Assembly (NCBI GenBank): GCA_052174455.1
Contig: JBQMRP010000075.1
Location: 62,001-126,000 of the forward strand
Source: Arsenophonus sp052174455
GTDB taxonomy: Bacteria; Pseudomonadota; Gammaproteobacteria; Enterobacterales; Enterobacteriaceae
Length of the DNA: 64,000 nt
Direction of reading: 5' to 3'
The notes beneath the pieces were generated by a model, which was not told the origin of the DNA, ran no database searches, and saw nothing but the letters and a program-made list of their open reading frames with translations. How positions within the stretch are numbered: the first letter of the stretch is position 1; every line of letters begins with the position of its first letter. Positions 10,325 through 19,997 of the stretch are shown piece after piece. A program made the position numbers and the translations under genes.

Positions 10325-11665
10325 TTACCAGAGTCATTAGCAAACCTTGGTATATGACACTCAAGCTACATTCCACTCTTATGTTTCATAAATCTATTCT
10401 CCATCCTTAAATTAGATTTTGTTTACTAGTAGCATAAACAAGATCAAATCCACTGAGTCGGTTACAGCCTTTCTAAGCAGACTCTAGGAGCTCAAATATC
10501 ATTTGAACGGTTATTTTTCTTGAACTAAAGCCCACTTCACGCATCGACTTCGTCGCCTTAAATCTCAGTGTTGCAAAAGGCTGATATTTAAATTGGATTT
10601 GCCGTTCTTATGACGCCCGTAATTCGTTGGCAGGAAGGCATAGAATACCAGCAGCTCTTTTTGATTATTCTCTAACATTTCTCATCATTATAGAGATAAT
10701 CATTCTGAAAACTTTGCAAATAAAATATCAAGTACTTTATTAGTACCATCACCGTTCTTTTGTAGCTAAACCTCTCACACAACTCAACTTTAACTTTTAA
10801 TATTGAATGGCTTTTAGGAATAAAGGTAGCGCATAAGCTATTTTGTATACCAAACAGCGTTGATGCTGCGCATCCAGGAACATCTTTCCATTGCATTCAA
10901 AAACAAAGGGCACCATCTTCCGTAGCAAAACCCTGTGGAGATATAATTAAGCCACGTCCTTAAAGGTCATTCAGAAGTTCTTCCTAATAAGCTTCTGACT
11001 CCAGATAACCATCTTCAAGCGCAACGAGCTCCTTACGTCCATCTAATTATGTCGATAATGAGTAAGTAGGTAAGGGAATTTTTTTGTTTGACAGAACAGC
11101 ATATATCATCATCCCAGAAAAATAAAGACAACGTATATCCCTTAAATCATACTGGCAGCGTTGCCAATGCTCTTCAAGAGATTGCTATTTTAATCTGCTG
11201 ATAATACTGGCGGAGAGTCTAGTAAAATAACCCCAGTGGATATACCTAAAAATGTACAAACAGCCATGATAGCAACTCTTAAGCACTTTTTTGTACGCTT
11301 TAAATAAAAAACAAGGAGCTATTGAAGCATATTCTGTTGCCGCTGAGATACCTGATTGACCTTCGCCACTTTAATCTCAATATTGCTATACCTATATTGT
11401 TTGTTTTGCTATAGCAAATACCATTATGGACGAGGCATGAACACATCCATCAATAAAATCGGCGTTGAACATGTTGTGCAGCGTGAGTTAGAGCTCCGCC
11501 TTAACAGCATATAGCCTATCAACTTATTAGCACGTCATTACGGATTAGTTCATATAATGGATTAGAGATAATATCTGATTTTACGGATAGCTGTAGAGTA
11601 GATTTTTCATGGTATATTATCTCTATGTTGTTGTAATCATTCATGAAATTAATTAGTAGGATACA
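10325..11665 (-). mobile_element. Decayed IS256-family copy C
   Basis: A nearly full-length minus-strand relative of the copy at 5.6-7.1 kb, starting (3' side) with the KDGEQI tail near 10,380. The N-terminal end near 11,620-11,660 matches the start region of other copies (ATTAATTTCATGAAT). Many stops; the 10672-10896 open frame is a remnant. Confidence 0.7.
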
Positions 11666-11734
11666 GCAGAATATTCAAAAAACTCCATATACCAGAAATA
11701 AGTATAACTCCGAAGGGGCTCAAACCCTACAGAT

Positions 11735-12065
11735 ATTAAAAAACTAAAGAAAAAACGAGAAAAACTGTTGGAATTCTATCTATTCCTATCAGTGAACTGG
11801 AAGTTATAAAAAGAACAAAGTCGATTTTAATCAGCTTTTGCGACACTGAGACTATTAAGCTGATACGCGAACTTCTATTGTTAAAGAAAACAACCCTTTC
11901 AATATTATTTGAGCTAGGTCTCAACCGTCTACTCAAAAATCTAAAGCTCCTTAAAGGGATTTATGACCTTTACTGAACCCTAGTGGTAAACAAGTCCAAT
12001 TTAAAGATGGAGAAGAGATTCATGAAGTATCAGAGAAAAACGTAGTCTGATCACCATACACTAAA
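11735..12065 (+). mobile_element. IS256-family 3' fragment D
   Basis: The plus strand resembles the C-terminal third of the transposase, ending with VQFKDGEEIHEVSEKNV. It abuts the opposite-strand copy at 10.3-11.7 kb, giving an inverted pair just upstream of digH. Confidence 0.65.
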
Positions 12066-12271
12066 TTAGTAATTATTTAAATCTTTATTAAAAGATGTAA
12101 TTCTTATAAAAAATTTTTAAAGAATACTTTTAGTATCTTACTATTATATAGTATATTAAAATAAGTTTATTATCTTAAATTTTAACTTTATTTATGAAAA
12201 TAAGTCCTATCAATCAAATAATGCTTACAGTCTAACAAGACTTAATTTGTTAAAAACATGGAATTAAAAAA

Positions 12272-13558
12272 ATGCTATTGCAATTACAGTGGGTAATTAA
12301 ATGGTTTATTACTTCGTTATTTTGTTTGCTTTTAATCATTAGTTGCAATAATAAAAAAAATATAAATGAACAAAAAACTGCGATTAAACCAGATATACCA
12401 GTACGTGGTGTATGGTTATCGACCGTATCTCGGCTTGATTGGCCTTCTCTTTCATCAGTTAACCTTGATTCAGAAAAACTTAGAATTGAAGTACAAAAAA
12501 AAGAGCTAACAGATAAATTGGATAATTTGGTAAAAGTAGGTATTAATACTATTTTTTTTCAGGTAAAACCTGATTGTACAGCGCTTTATAGTTCTCATAT
12601 TCTTCCTTGGTCTGACGTGCTTACTAGTGTAATCGGTAAAGACCCAGGTTATGATCCGTTAACGTTTATTATTACTGAAGCACATAAAAGAAATTTAAAA
12701 ATACATGCTTGGTTAAATCCCTATCGCGTTTCAATGGATACGAAGCCAGAAACAATTGCCTCACTACAAAAAACTATTTCTTCTACACTTTCAAGCATTT
12801 ATGTTTTACATAAAGATTGGGTACGGACTGCCTATGACCGTTTTGTGCTTGATCCAGGCTTACCAGAAGTTCGTAACTGGATCATCAGTATTGTTACTGA
12901 ATTGATTAAAAACTATAATATTGATGGAATACATTTTGATGATTATTTTTATTATGAAACCCCTTCATCTAAACTCAATGATGATGCAACATTTCAACAA
13001 TACGGTCAGGGCTTTTTAGATAAAGCGAGTTGGAGAAGAAATAATACATTTTTGTTAATTCAAGAGGTTTCTTCAACAATCCGTTCGTTAAAATCTACTA
13101 TTGAATTTGGCATTAGTCCTGGCGGTGTTTGGCGAAATATTTCAGATGATCCACTAGGATCTAATACTAAAGCTGATGGATCTACTTATGACAAAGCCTA
13201 TGCCGATACCCGATTATGGATAAAAGAAGGTTTCTTAGATTACATAGCCCCGCAGATTTATTGGCCTTTTGCCCGCGAAATTGCGAAATATGATATAATC
13301 GCAAAATGGTGGGCTGATGTAGTGAGATCGACTAACACTAAATTATATATTGGAGTAGCATTATATAAAATTGGGGTTCCATCTCAAGTTGAGCCTGATT
13401 GGTCTCTTAATGGCGGTGTCCCAGAGTTAACAAAACAACTTGATCTTAATGATCAATTACCTGAAATAAAAGGCGTAATCCTATTTAGAGAGGGACTTCT
13501 TCAGCTTTCGCAGACGGAAGAGGCAATAAAATACCTTAAATCTCGTTGGCATAGATAA
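12272..13558 (+). CDS. digH: Glycosyl hydrolase lipoprotein, DigH/YddW family
   Basis: A 428-residue protein strongly similar to E. coli DigH (YddW), an outer-membrane lipoprotein that cleaves denuded glycan strands left after amidases act at the division septum. It has a hydrophobic N-terminal signal (residues 9-25) ending in a lipobox, LIISC, with Cys at about 25. The GH10-like catalytic domain then runs from about 45 to 345. Family motifs include RGVWLSTVSRLDWPS, NTIFFQVKPD, HAWLNPYRVS, DGIHFDDYFYYE (residues 217-228, with the acidic cluster), GISPGGVWRN and DYIAPQIYWPFAR. The C-terminal domain contains KGVILFREGLL. Length equals the family norm. A GGAA precedes the ATG by about eight bases. 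It is isolated between transposase relics, yet shows no frame damage, so it is probably under selection. Confidence 0.93.
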   Translation: MLLQLQWVIKWFITSLFCLLLIISCNNKKNINEQKTAIKPDIPVRGVWLSTVSRLDWPSLSSVNLDSEKLRIEVQKKELTDKLDNLVKVGINTIFFQVKPDCTALYSSHILPWSDVLTSVIGKDPGYDPLTFIITEAHKRNLKIHAWLNPYRVSMDTKPETIASLQKTISSTLSSIYVLHKDWVRTAYDRFVLDPGLPEVRNWIISIVTELIKNYNIDGIHFDDYFYYETPSSKLNDDATFQQYGQGFLDKASWRRNNTFLLIQEVSSTIRSLKSTIEFGISPGGVWRNISDDPLGSNTKADGSTYDKAYADTRLWIKEGFLDYIAPQIYWPFAREIAKYDIIAKWWADVVRSTNTKLYIGVALYKIGVPSQVEPDWSLNGGVPELTKQLDLNDQLPEIKGVILFREGLLQLSQTEEAIKYLKSRWHR

Positions 13559-13674
13559 GTGCAGTAAAAATACTTACTATGCATTTTAAAAAACATCTTA
13601 ATACTGAGTATTTTGTTTTTATTAGTTATTAACAATTTTTATTCATCAAATAATAGTGTTAAAGAAATAGCAAC

Positions 13675-14435
13675 GAATTATTAGAAAATCTGGTGTATGC
13701 TAGTCTAGTTAGCTTCCGGTCTAATGCTTCGTAAATCTATTCTTCTTTCATTTATAAATGAAACATTCTTTACTACTGGATTATAAGTAGGCCAAAATTT
13801 CCTTAATCAATTCTAGCTTTTTTGATCAGATTATAGTAGCTTCAATAGTATTGAAAGGTTTATTTTTCTTAAACTACATTACTTTACACATCGAGTTCGT
13901 AGCCTTAAGTCTCACTGTTGCAAAAGCTGATATTTAAATTGGATTTGTTACTCTTATGACGCCAGGTAATTCATTGCTAAGAAGGCATAGAATGGTAGTA
14001 GTTATTTTTTTTGATTATTCTCCAATATCTCATAGCTGGAGAGATACTTATGCTGAAACCATTGCCAAAAAAAAATATCAAAGGGGTTAATTAGCGTAAT
14101 CAGAACTCTTTGCTAGCAAAACTCTATCCCCCCAGCAAGCTCTTAACTTTAAGTCTCGATGCTGGAATCCCTTTAGAGAACAAAAGGAAGGCATGAGAGC
14201 TATTTTGTATACCAAACAGCGTTGATTTTGTGCACCAAGGAATATCTTTGCCATTGTATTCAAAAAACTAAAAACAGAGTCTTCCGTAACAACTATGAGA
14301 GATATGATTAAACCACGTGCTTCCAAAATCTATTCAGAAGTTCCTCCTAATGAGCTTATGATTCTCTATAAGCATCTTCGATGATCATTGCTTCCTTTAC
14401 GTCCATGTGTAGTGTCACTGATAATGAACTTTTAT
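13675..14435 (-). mobile_element. Decayed IS256-family fragment E
   Basis: The minus strand carries the C-terminal and middle parts of the transposase, up to a stretch reading THGRKEAMIIEDAYREL (family: GRKELVAVEDGYRES) near 14,350-14,410. The N-terminal half is replaced by an IS1595 relic, so one element cut the other. Confidence 0.65.
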
Positions 14436-14439
14436 CTTC

Positions 14440-15020
14440 TCTCCTATCCCGGCGCGTTTTCTACTTTTCCTATGTAGGATATAATGTTTACTTTAAAAGA
14501 TTCAGAGGAAAATATTTCATTGATTTCAATGAAGAAAAGAAGCAAGGACGCCCATCTAAACACTAGTTTAAAAATTAATGCCTGTTTATTTTACTGACTA
14601 TTGTCAAGTAAAGATATTCAACATATATCGCAAATAACTAAAGTATTCATCCTTCTAATGTAGTTTCATTAGAAGACTTTTCTTAAGATTATTAAATGTT
14701 TTCCTGTAATCGATGATTTTATAAGAATATCACTTTAACTTTAATAAATGGCCACAGCGGGAATAAACATATTTACTTTGATAATATAGGTAAGGTAAAG
14801 TGAAATAACTTGTTTCAATGTATGAATTGATATCACTCAATAGATTGTTATCTAAGCAAATTAATGAGATAGAGCTCTATATTAATAGAGAGTAAGGAAA
14901 AATTCCTTTGATCTATATGACTACTTGTTTTTTCATGATAACTTCTGCAGCGAAATTCTTTATATAGTATAAAGGATTTTCTACTAAAAAAACTTTTTGC
15001 CAACATAACCATAAATAAAC
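14440..15020 (-). mobile_element. Decayed IS1595-family fragment A
   Basis: The minus strand aligns with the IS1595-type relics at 44.1-45.1 and 47.2-48.1 kb. It ends on the right with the shared terminal segment (GTAGAAAATCC, then AAAAAGTTTTTTT in reverse) seen at all copies. The C-terminal end is missing at the junction with IS256 near 14,437. Confidence 0.65.
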
Positions 15021-15165
15021 AGTTACTTGATGCTCAAAGCCATAAGGAATAAAGGTTATTAGCGAAATTTAGCTGCATATAATGATTGAGTTCAGAAATA
15101 TTCCTAATGAAACGTTAAATTAATTATTCAAAAATTAATACCTCTGTACAACAATGACAGGATAC

Positions 15166-15189
15166 CGTAACCCCTATAATAGGGTTACG
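15166..15189. repeat. 8-bp GC-containing hairpin
   Basis: CGTAACCC and GGGTTACG are perfect complements around an 8-base loop. No T-tract follows. It lies in about 300 bases of otherwise featureless sequence between an IS1595 relic and the gyrB terminator. Confidence 0.4.
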
Positions 15190-15310
15190 TAAATTTAAAT
15201 ATGATGGACAGAATATTTATCTGTTTTATGGTTAGAGATTAACTTGTATATATCAGCAGGCCTTTACTGACATTTATTAAACTTAATATTAAACTAAATA
15301 GTTTTATCTA

Positions 15311-15345
15311 AAAATCACCCATTTAAATTATGGGTTTTTGTTTTA
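15311..15345. terminator. Bidirectional-looking intrinsic terminator after gyrB
   Basis: ACCCAT (15317-15322) pairs with ATGGGT (15330-15335) around a 7-base loop. On the plus strand TTTTTGTTTT follows directly. On the minus strand, the direction of gyrB, ATTTTTAG follows after one or two bases. It lies about 20 bases beyond the gyrB stop codon. Confidence 0.65.
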
Positions 15346-15355
15346 CTATTTAAAA

Positions 15356-17770
15356 TTAAATATCTATATTTTCTGCTTTTAATCCATTTTCTTCAATAAA
15401 AGCTCTACGTGGCTCAACCGCATCACCCATTAGTATGGTAAATAGTTGATCAGTTGCAATGGCATCTTTAATGGTTATACGCATCATACATCGAGTGTCT
15501 GGGTTCATTGTTGTTTCCCATAATTGATCTGGGTTCATTTCGCCTAATCCTTTGTAGCGTTGCACCATTATGCCCCGGCGTGATTCTTTTGATAACCAGC
15601 TCAATGCGTCTTCAAGAGAAGAAATAGTCTGGCGACGCTCTCCTCTTTCCACATACGCACCATCCTCAATCATACCTCCTATTAGGAGGCCGATTTTATT
15701 AATACTGGTATATTCAATACCATGAATAAAATCGAAATCTAGATTATAATCGATATCAACACCATGGGTTCTAATATGTAGAACCGGTTCAAATAATTGA
15801 CGTTCAAGATTTTCATTAATATGATAACTATAAGTATTAGCATGTTCTTCACTATCACTTAATCGCTTAACTAGCATACTGATCCAATTCTCTACTTTTA
15901 ATTTATCTTTTAAATCATCTCCTACTAATGTAGGCTGATAAATAAGATTATTTAATAAAGTAAGTGGATAGACACGCTTTAAACGTTTGATAATTTTCTG
16001 AGCAGAATTATATTCAATAATTAACTTCTCCAATGGCTCACCTTTTAATGGTGGGGCATAAGGGTTAGTATAGAGTGCGGCATTGTCTAATGCAATTGAA
16101 ATTAAATATTTGTTCATGGCCTCATCATCTTTAATATATTGTTCTTGCTTACCTTTTTTCACCTTATATAAAGGTGGTTGAGCGATGTATACATGGTCTC
16201 GTTCGATAATTTCTGGCATTTGACGATAAAAGAAAGTTAACAATAACGTCCGAATATGGGAGCCATCAACATCGGCATCGGTCATGATAATAATGCTATG
16301 ATAACGTAATTTATCAGGATCATATTCATCGCGACCAATACCACAACCTAAAGCCGTTATTAACGTAATGACTTCCTGTGAAGAGAGCATTTTATCGAAA
16401 CGAGCTTTTTCAACATTAAGAATTTTACCTTTTAAAGGTAAAATTGCCTGATTTTTTCGGTTACGTCCCTGTTTAGCAGAGCCGCCTGCGGAATCACCTT
16501 CCACTAAATAAAGTTCAGATAAAGCCGGATCACGCTCCTGGCAGTCAGCTAATTTACCGGGTAGACCTGATAAATCAAGGGTGCCTTTACGGCGAGTAAT
16601 TTCGCGTGCTTTACGAGCTGCCTCACGAACACGGGCAGCGTTAATGATTTTGCTAACAACGATTTTCGCATCATTAGGATTCTCTAATAAATATTCGAGT
16701 AGTTTCTCATTCATTAATGTTTCAACAATGGTTTTTACTTCGGAAGAAACTAACTTATCTTTTGTTTGTGAAGAAAATTTTGGATTGGGAATTTTAACTG
16801 AAAGAACAGCAATTAAACCTTCACGGGCATCATCACCAGTAGCACTAACTTTAGCTTTTTTTTGATAACCTTCTTTATCCATATAATTATTCAATGTACG
16901 TGTCATAGCAGTACGAAAACCAACTAAATGAGCTCCTCCATCTCGCTGAGGAATATTATTGGTGAAACAATAAATATTTTCCTGGAAACCATCATTCCAT
17001 TGCATAGATATTTCTACATTAACACCCTCTTTTTCCGCAGAAAAATAGAAAACACTTGGATGAATTAGGGTTTTGTTCCTGCTTAAGTATTCTAGAAAAG
17101 CTTTAATTCCACCTTTATAATGAAAATGATCTTCTTTATTATCACGTTTATCGATTAAACGAATGGATATCCCGGAATTGAGAAAAGAGAGCTCGCGTAG
17201 CCGTTTTGCCAAAATATTATATTCAAATTCGGTAATAGTTTTAAATATTTCTAAACTTGGCCAGAAACGAATATATGTTCCTCGCTCATCAGTTTCTCTG
17301 ACAATCGTTAAAGGTGCTTGTGGAACACCTAATTTGTAAATCTGTTGATGGACTTTTCCCTCGCGACGGATCGCTAACTCTAATTTTTCTGATAAAGCAT
17401 TAACAACAGAAATACCTACCCCATGCAATCCACCGGATACCTTATATGAATTATCGTCAAATTTTCCGCCAGCATGAAGAACTGTCATTATAACTTCTGC
17501 GGCAGATATTCCTTCTTCTTCATGAATATCGGTTGGAATACCTCGACCATTGTCGAGAACAGAAATGGAGTTATCGGTATGTATAGTTACGATAATATCA
17601 GTACAATATCCTGCTAAACCTTCGTCGATAGCGTTGTCGACAACCTCGAAGACCATATGATGAAGCCCTGTACCATCATCAGTATCACCGATATACATTC
17701 CTGGGCGCTTACGCACCGCGTCTAGTCCTTTTAATATCTTGATACTTGAGGAATCATATGTATTCGACAT
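15356..17770 (-). CDS. gyrB: DNA gyrase subunit B
   Basis: An 804-residue protein, identical in length to E. coli GyrB, the ATPase and part of the cleavage core of gyrase, which introduces negative supercoils with GyrA. The GHKL ATPase domain shows EVVDNAIDEGLAG, LDNGRGIPTDIH and GGLHGVGISVVNALS. The transducer domain holds QTKDKL. The TOPRIM domain has LYLVEGDSAGGSA (Glu at about 424) and the metal-binding TDADVDGSHI. The tail carries QRYKGLGEMNPDQLWETTMNP. It starts at the ATG at 17770, preceded by GAGAAAAG. It is the last gene of the dnaA-dnaN-(recF)-gyrB block. Because recF upstream is decayed, gyrB probably needs its own promoter or a long leader reading through the relic. The gyrA gene is not in this window. 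Confidence 0.98.
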   Translation of the reverse strand: MSNTYDSSSIKILKGLDAVRKRPGMYIGDTDDGTGLHHMVFEVVDNAIDEGLAGYCTDIIVTIHTDNSISVLDNGRGIPTDIHEEEGISAAEVIMTVLHAGGKFDDNSYKVSGGLHGVGISVVNALSEKLELAIRREGKVHQQIYKLGVPQAPLTIVRETDERGTYIRFWPSLEIFKTITEFEYNILAKRLRELSFLNSGISIRLIDKRDNKEDHFHYKGGIKAFLEYLSRNKTLIHPSVFYFSAEKEGVNVEISMQWNDGFQENIYCFTNNIPQRDGGAHLVGFRTAMTRTLNNYMDKEGYQKKAKVSATGDDAREGLIAVLSVKIPNPKFSSQTKDKLVSSEVKTIVETLMNEKLLEYLLENPNDAKIVVSKIINAARVREAARKAREITRRKGTLDLSGLPGKLADCQERDPALSELYLVEGDSAGGSAKQGRNRKNQAILPLKGKILNVEKARFDKMLSSQEVITLITALGCGIGRDEYDPDKLRYHSIIIMTDADVDGSHIRTLLLTFFYRQMPEIIERDHVYIAQPPLYKVKKGKQEQYIKDDEAMNKYLISIALDNAALYTNPYAPPLKGEPLEKLIIEYNSAQKIIKRLKRVYPLTLLNNLIYQPTLVGDDLKDKLKVENWISMLVKRLSDSEEHANTYSYHINENLERQLFEPVLHIRTHGVDIDYNLDFDFIHGIEYTSINKIGLLIGGMIEDGAYVERGERRQTISSLEDALSWLSKESRRGIMVQRYKGLGEMNPDQLWETTMNPDTRCMMRITIKDAIATDQLFTILMGDAVEPRRAFIEENGLKAENIDI

Positions 17771-17801
17771 TAACTTTTCTCGCTAATTTTTAATCTTATG
17801 G

Positions 17802-18880
17802 TTAAGTTTTTATTTTGCCATGTTTTACAAAAAATCCTGCTATTTTCCATCTAAATATAGCTTTAACTTGCGCTATGGTAATTCCCGATAACAAAGACCT
17901 AAGCTTACGTTGTTTTAAAACGTTTGACTAATAATTAATGGTGGTGTTTATCAAGAATCAGAGGCAAAATCATCTAAACAGATATAAGCATCGCTGTCCA
18001 TTCTGTCGAGTAAAATATTCATCTTCTGCTAATTATTAATGTACGCATTAATAATTTTAACTACATGCTGTGATAGCATGCCTTCAATAGAAATTTCTTC
18101 TAGACAGATCCGTAAAGTCAAATTTGTGGTTTCTATAGATATAGTAATTACTCAATCATGTTCAAATTGTTTTACTAGTATATCTGAATAATTGGTTTCT
18201 TTATTTCATTTCTCGTTAAAATGAGATGGTAAGTAAAATTCATGTAAAACACTGTTTACAAGTGTTTTCAATATCTTTCGTAATATCTGCAATAACTAGC
18301 ACACTATTTACTTATTTATTGGACAAAAAACCCAAGTTCATAATCTCAATGAACTTATTATAACTCATTACTTAGCCTAATACTAGATTACATTGCTTTC
18401 ATAGCTGATTTTAATCAAAACAGAAATAAAAACTGAGTTTCAGTATGAAAATTTTCTAATTAAGAAAAGGTTAGCAATATTTTTAGGGCCATACTATTTA
18501 ATTATGATAAATTCTCAAGAATTATTAGTTGCATTGGCAATAATTTAGCTAATTCAAAATTTTTATGCCACACTATTATCAATGTGAACTTCACTTTCAT
18601 CGTTACGGTTTTTACTTAGTTCAAAATCAGTTGACATAATTCTGACTCTAAAGGAACAAGACGACCATATAAAATACAATTATCTTGTTGATGACAAATA
18701 ATACATACTGCTTAAATGTTACAAAAAGCTTACTGTATATAATGTATAGATCGTTTCAAAATACTTGTTTTTTCTGCCATTTTTCCATTAAAAAAATTAA
18801 AACCAGTTTTTAATGGTAAATCCGCACTTTATATTTTACAAAATTACGAAAATCGCGAATAATTAAACGCAAAAAATATT
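17802..18880 (-). pseudogene. recF: recF pseudogene (recombination mediator)
   Basis: The gap between dnaN and gyrB has the length and position of recF, and its remains are readable over the whole span. Minus-strand frames give LIIRDFRNF near the start (E. coli LLIRDFRNI), LAKLLPMQLI (LAHLMPMQLI), LKLLMRTL (LKLLMCAL) and YICLDDFASDS (YLIDDFASEL), then FFVKHGKIKT-stop at 17802 (VEKGKITD-stop). The Walker A GANGSGKTS is reduced to NGKMAEKTS, and frames shift repeatedly. RecF loads RecA at single-strand gaps together with RecO and RecR, so this gap-repair route is lost here. The sequence decayed in place with little deletion, which suggests fairly recent inactivation compared with genes that have vanished. 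Confidence 0.93.
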
Positions 18881-18892
18881 ATAGCATGTATA

Positions 18893-19993
18893 TTACAGAC
18901 GTATTGGCATAACAACATAAACTGCTACATTACTAGCTACATTTTCGATTTGTACACCTGAACTTGAATCAGTCAACAACAAATTAACCTGTTCACATTT
19001 TAGTGTATTTAATATATCAATAATATAATTAACGTTAAAACTAATTTCTATAATCTGGCTTTGATAATTAACATCAACAATCTCTTCTGATTCTTCCTGT
19101 TCTTGATTATTTGCGGTAATTTTAAGTTGATTTTCGCTTATATAAAGACGTACACCGCGAAATTTTTCATTTGATAAAATAGTTGCGCGTAAAAATGCTT
19201 TTTTTAATTTATTACAATCCGCAGTCAATATCTTATCTGGATTTTTTGGTAAAACACGTCGATAATCAGGAAAACGGCCATCAACAAGTTTTGAAGTAAA
19301 AATAAAATCACCAACATGAGCTCGGATATTATTATTACCAATCTGTAACTTAAGTAATTTCTCCTTACTATCTAGTAATCGCATAAATTCTACTACTCCT
19401 TTTCGAGGAATAATTACTGAATAAATTGGCAAATCCTTATTAATATTAAGTGAACAGATCGCTAATCGATGGCCATCGGTAGCAACGGTGCGTAATTCTT
19501 TACCTTCAGTTTCAAATAGCATGCCGTTAAGATAATAACGTACATCTTGATGTGCCATTGAAAACTGGGTAGCCTCAATTAAACGTTTTAACGTTATTTG
19601 AGGGAGTTCAAATTCAATTTCACTTTGCCAATCGTCTAAATTTGGAAAATGAGCAGCAGGGAGAGTTAAAAGGGAAAAACGGCTACGGCCAGAACAGACT
19701 AGTAGACGCTCTCCTTCAAGAGTAACTTTGATTTCTGAGCTATCAGCTAATCCGCGACAAATATCATAAAATTTACGAGCAGGTACCGTAATTGAACCAT
19801 TTTCATTCGGTTGTGTTAGTGTCACCTTTGCAACCATTTCTACTTCTAAATCGGTACCTGTTAATGAAAGTATATCTTCACTGACTTGCAGTAATAAATT
19901 ACCTAAGATAGGTAATGTAGGCCGCATACCAAGTGTGCTACTGACTTGTTGCAGTGGTTTAAGTAATTGTTCACGTTCAATAGTAAATTTCAT
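18893..19993 (-). CDS. dnaN: DNA polymerase III sliding clamp (beta)
   Basis: A 366-residue beta clamp, the same length as in E. coli. It opens MKFTIEREQLLKPLQQVSS, with RPTLPILGNLLL, LTGTDLEVEM, VPARKFYDICR, VDGRFPDYRRVLP and the C-terminal hydrophobic pocket end VAVYVVMPIRL, where the last residues resemble the VMPMRL of the family. Three clamp domains of about 120 residues each are covered without break. The start lies only four bases after the dnaA stop codon with no Shine-Dalgarno of its own, so translation is probably coupled to dnaA. It tethers polymerase III and many repair enzymes to DNA. Confidence 0.97.
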   Translation of the reverse strand: MKFTIEREQLLKPLQQVSSTLGMRPTLPILGNLLLQVSEDILSLTGTDLEVEMVAKVTLTQPNENGSITVPARKFYDICRGLADSSEIKVTLEGERLLVCSGRSRFSLLTLPAAHFPNLDDWQSEIEFELPQITLKRLIEATQFSMAHQDVRYYLNGMLFETEGKELRTVATDGHRLAICSLNINKDLPIYSVIIPRKGVVEFMRLLDSKEKLLKLQIGNNNIRAHVGDFIFTSKLVDGRFPDYRRVLPKNPDKILTADCNKLKKAFLRATILSNEKFRGVRLYISENQLKITANNQEQEESEEIVDVNYQSQIIEISFNVNYIIDILNTLKCEQVNLLLTDSSSGVQIENVASNVAVYVVMPIRL

Positions 19994-19997
19994 AGCA

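Noticed and set aside
16581..16865. Plus-strand frame inside gyrB
   Set aside because: Antisense shadow of a strongly conserved gene.
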